Positions 60,781 to 64,000 of a DNA stretch of 64,000 nt are shown here, in pieces. A program made the position numbers and the translations under genes. The DNA comes from Misgurnus anguillicaudatus. Taxonomy: Eukaryota > Chordata > Actinopteri > Cypriniformes > Cobitidae. Where the stretch lies: assembly GCF_027580225.2 (NCBI RefSeq), contig NC_073352.2, forward strand, positions 30,560,001-30,624,000, in the 5' to 3' direction. Position 1 is the stretch's first letter. Every line of letters begins with the position of its first letter. A model generated the notes under the pieces. The model saw nothing but the letters and a program-made list of their open reading frames with translations. It was not told where the DNA came from and made no database searches.

Positions 60781-60909
60781 TTAAGTCTTCTCTAAATAGA
60801 GGGCATAAAACAGTCCAAAAGGCACTCCAACGTCCGTCAGAACATCTGCAGGGCCATTTAGGAGACTTTCTTCAGCCCTCTGGTCTGCCTCTTCCACATC
60901 ATCACCGCT
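60781..60909 (-). pseudogene. Terminal exon of captured gene fragment
   Basis: On the minus strand a pyrimidine-rich acceptor ending ACCAG is followed by 42 codons and a stop. The translation begins SGDDVEEADQRAEESL and ends GVPFGLFYALYLEKT. An AATAAA lies about 30 nt after the stop. The phase fits the exon at 61399-61497 exactly. The short phrase FGLFYALYLEK reminds me of the LFGLxYALxL segment in some uncharacterised teleost proteins with SAM-like domains, but that is recollection, not proof. Whether it is expressed or just a relic cannot be decided here. Confidence 0.45.
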
Positions 60910-61398
60910 CTGGTTTAATTAACAGAGGAATATAAACACACACACATACATAAATAACATGTTTAATATAATAAAGCTTGACGGTGAAAGATTTTATACC
61001 CTAAAATTGCCAAATTCCCCTCAGACATCACACGTAATTGAATTAAACACTATTGGGCGGTTTTCTCGGACAGGACTTATCACTGACTAAAATACTGACA
61101 TCTCTTAACATATGAGTGCTATTGTTTTGTCTCAAAATGCACGCCAGTATTGTATTTTATAAGGTTTGTTTGTAAAAATGTCCCAATTATAATTAAGACG
61201 GAGTCCTAAACCCTGTCCGGTATTATCTTAACTAAATTAGCTCCACTTTAACTCGGACACATAACATAACACACACTTTAACTCGGACACATAACATAAC
61301 ACACCTTTATATAACTTATATGTTTACAAAAACGTCGAGTATTTGCGTCTTTGCCAATTAATATAGTCTAAAATTAACATTTATTTACAAACGCTTAC

Positions 61399-61497
61399 CT
61401 GACGTGACCTTGAGGAAATGGCTGATGACTTGTGTCGTTGTGGGAGACAGTGAGTGATTCCAGCTGTTACATGCGGAATGATCTCAGATGAAATGAC
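61399..61497 (-). pseudogene. Internal exon of captured gene fragment
   Basis: On the minus strand it lies between an acceptor (GCACAG) and a strong donor (CAG|GTAAGC). It is 99 bp, phase 0 at both ends, and open: VISSEIIPHVTAGITHC followed by LPQRHKSSAISSRSRQ. Read through to the next exon it gives 75 residues without a stop. An alternative acceptor 14 bp upstream (ending CGGAAG) would give a 113-bp exon. No domain recognised. Confidence 0.4.
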
Positions 61498-61859
61498 CTG
61501 TGCTTCAGATCCTTCCGAGTTAAGTTAAAACATTTTAAATTAAAAAACTCACGCACATACTGTACATACACACGCCCGCGCACGGGTACACACACGGGTA
61601 TATTTAGAAGTTTTATTTAAGATTGTTATGATATTGGGACTATTTCTCCAGCCGCTCCTTCAGCTCTGAAGTTCAAATTCGCATGCAGTCCGGTTATAAC
61701 AAATGTAAAAGATATGAAACATCACTCAACAGCGATATCAATTAAGTGCAATCCTAAAATATGATTTAAAACATAACCCTTTCATTGTTAAGTATGAGAA
61801 ATTAAAATGAATTATCACGTTTAAACGCCACAGAGATACCAGAGCCAGCAGTCGATTTC

Positions 61860-61925
61860 TGATGCGCTTGCCGAGGCAAGGCTGCGCTGGGCGGGGTGTG
61901 AGCGCTTAAGTGTCTGTGATTTTCT
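61860..61925 (-). promoter_or_regulatory. GC-rich, possible promoter of the captured fragment
   Basis: A GC-rich island in AT-rich surroundings, with an Sp1-like CCCCGCCC on the minus strand (61895-61902), lies about 400 bp upstream of the internal exon. Promoter role is inferred from position only. Confidence 0.25.
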
Positions 61926-62349
61926 GGAGCTCATATGGAGCTCATCTACGTCCGAAAGTGTCCGAGCACATTTTTAAATAGACGCTATCTTTATTAACCG
62001 ACCGCATATTTAAACTTTAAGCACATACATTCACGCCTGAACAACTCTTAAAATTACATTTTGTGACCAAATAACAGTAATATTATGAGCATTTTGTTGT
62101 CAGGAAACATAGCTGTCATAAGTCCACATAGTTACCTGATTTGTCTTAATTAGTTCAGTCAACACTAGCCATTCTGAATGTTGTCTGAATTTGAAAATAA
62201 CCATTCATTTAATATTTTAAACACAGATTTATCTAGACTTAAAATAATATGTCTTCTCAACTAGCTCAAACAAAAAACTTGGTTTAACTTATATATTTTT
62301 GCCCGTCCAACATTTCATTAGTTGGATTTTTTACAGTGCACGTTACGTG

Positions 62350-62761
62350 CAGTGTAAAAAAATTCCGTATAAATTATAATGTTATTGCAGCTGGGTTGCC
62401 GGTAATTTACCGTAAATTTTAATTTATGTTACTTACTGGCAAGAGTTTGTTCAAAGCCAAATAAACCCCAAACATCAACAAGTCTTTATCTTTACAGAAT
62501 AAAACCATACAATAACAGCCTCATGCAAAGCATTCTGGGAACCAGAAATCATCATCAACCTTTTTCTGTTTTTTGCTTCAGATTTTGTTTCCCAGAATAT
62601 TTTGCTTGATGCTGTTTTTTTACTCTGTAAAGACAAAGACTTGTAAATGTTAAATGTTCATTTAAATTTAAACAAAGTGTTGCCAGTAAATAACATACAT
62701 TTAAATCTATGGTAAGTTACTGGCAACCCAGCTGCAATTTCTAAGGATTTTTTTTACAGTG
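62350..62761. mobile_element. Foldback MITE with CAGTG/CACTG ends
   Basis: GCAGCTGGGTTGCC and the AGTAACTTAC/TTACTGGCAA arms are inverted copies around a loop. Tips read CAGTGTAAAAAAATTCC (left) and CACTGTAAAAAAAATCC (right, opposite strand). It starts 11 bp after the end of the preceding element. No 2-bp duplication (TG against AT). Confidence 0.75.
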
Positions 62762-64000
62762 ATGTTTAAATCTAAATGTAATTAAGATTTAAAGCATCTA
62801 AAGCTTTCTTATTATTCGTTATTTCTCTCTCCAGGAACTTGCATTTTTGTTTATGATAAGATTATAAAGGAGCGCGTGATGTGCCGTTCTGTCATGCTGG
62901 TGAATGATCTCAGCTTCAGAGTGGATATCTGACGAGCTCCCTGATCTCTGCTTCATTCCAGTTTGCAGATATTTCTCATTGTGAATGTTAAAAACATGCA
63001 CATATGACATGCACATATGACATGCACGTCCTCACTACGGCACACCCCTTACAGCATTGTTTCTGCATCACAGAGGGCTTTCCAGGTATCTTACTGCAAT
63101 GTTACTAGGTCCTCTTTTAGGGAGCGATCCCAGAACATCTAAGGGACATGTTTGCGTTCACACAGAAGCCTGTCTGACAATTGTGCAGGTATTTTCTGTT
63201 ACCAAAATGCTGTGTGAATAAGGTTTTAAATAATCTTTTAAAAGCGACTTGTATCCCATAACAGCATTTACACTAAAGACTTGGTAAAACAATTTAAGAT
63301 AGACATGCTGACCCAAAACAGCTTAAACCACAGATAAAGAAAATGTCGCAAAATTATTATACAAGATTATACAGTTTTATTTCTGTAAAACATTACTCCA
63401 CTAAGTGGAGCCGTCATCATCCATTGCGCTGCTAAGAAGAGTCATATGATCGTGGGTGGTGTACACCTGAGTTGACGTCATTTGCAAGCGTTGCATTTTC
63501 AATGAAGCGCGATACGTCTTGAGATGGGAATATCCGATCTGTCCACTTACATTGCGTACACGAATGCATGTATCTGAGTCATATCCGATTTATTTCAACA
63601 TACCCTACTCCAGCTAAGAAAAGCATAATGTCGCTGCCTGATGAAACTCACGTATGTCCAAAACGGTTACTTTTCAGGGAGTGAAGAAAACACTGTATTT
63701 CAAAAGCAGTTACATGTAGCGTTGTCTTACTTGGTACGGCATCTTTACATGTAACCATATTCTTGCCAGTGTTATGATATAATCCACATTTGACCAAAAT
63801 TTAGTTTAAATGGACATACGTGCATATTTTACAGTAACGGTGGTCGATACGCGTTCTTCCGATCATTAATTAGAACGGCCAAGTTGTGTTTCATTTTGAC
63901 AGATGAATACGCTCAGTTTATTAAATAGCCTACGTCTTAGTTAAATACGCTTAGTTTATTTAATATTAATTATACATTTATTAAATGTCTCTTGCAAACT
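62762..64000. other. Unrecognised end of window
   Basis: No gene, repeat or signal recognised. Short direct repeat CACATATGACATG at 63000-63024. Confidence 0.35.

Larger units (their letters stand above)
60355..62338. mobile_element. CACTG-ended element carrying a gene fragment, 1984 bp
   Basis: Inverted tips CACTGTAAAAAAT on both ends, followed by repeated TTGG, CTCAACTAGCT and TCAACTAA words in both subterminal parts. CA flanks both sides (60353-60354, 62339-62340), although the left CA lies next to a CA-rich run and is weak evidence. The interior holds two splice-compatible exons and a poly(A) signal on the minus strand and no transposase. Best read as a non-autonomous EnSpm/CACTA-like element that captured host exons. 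Confidence 0.6.

Noticed and set aside
62350..62761. TA or 2-bp target duplication for this MITE
   Set aside because: Flanks are TG and AT; no matching duplication, so only tip similarity is claimed.

Overview
The window is nuclear DNA of a teleost fish, most likely a cypriniform (carp/zebrafish-like). The reasons are the AT-rich background, the long simple-sequence tracts, many short palindromic DNA transposons of fish type (hAT, PIF/Harbinger, Tc1, TTAA-target and CACTG-ended elements), a tRNA-derived SINE, and DIRS-type tyrosine-recombinase retrotransposons. I find no bacterial-style operon, no rRNA or canonical tRNA gene, and no intact host protein gene. It reads as a gene-poor, repeat-dense region with islands of unique sequence that could be regulatory.

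Layout. 1-3801: 3' part of a DIRS retrotransposon on +, with decayed RT/RNase H and tyrosine recombinase and a clear internal complementary region. 3805-10080: mostly unrecognised AT-rich DNA with a LINE reverse-transcriptase fragment. 10082-15850: small DNA elements, a tRNA-derived SINE and two CACTG-ended elements. 16000-18215: a 2.2-kb polypyrimidine tandem repeat. 19423-21095: a terminal-inverted-repeat element containing a second foldback element. 21800-25000: unique sequence with a duplicated homeodomain-like motif, split by hAT elements and a Tc1 remnant. 25197-28091: Harbinger-like, Tc1 and CACTG elements. 29726-39865: a tandem array of 56/72-bp units, broken by a complete 5.9-kb DIRS element on the minus strand. 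41418-44109: small elements, including one foldback element inserted in another. 45460-51012: a minisatellite of about 110 copies of a 42-bp unit, broken by an 893-bp hAT element. 52325-54386: several elements nested in one another. 55564-62761: more small elements, ending with a 2-kb CACTG element that seems to carry a spliced gene fragment. 62762-64000: unrecognised.

How the parts relate. Many insertions can be dated relative to one another because target-site duplications are exact: 8 bp for four hAT elements, TTA for two Harbinger-like elements, TTAA for three elements, TA for Tc1, and 7 bp for one foldback element. The DIRS element in the array is flanked by the trinucleotide that also sits at its internal circle junction, and the uninterrupted array unit gives the empty site. 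None of the transposase or RT genes looks functional. Best leads are the CACTG element with two splice-compatible exons and a poly(A) signal, the intact DIRS architecture with mirrored TATA boxes, and the CpG/CACGTG-rich minisatellite.
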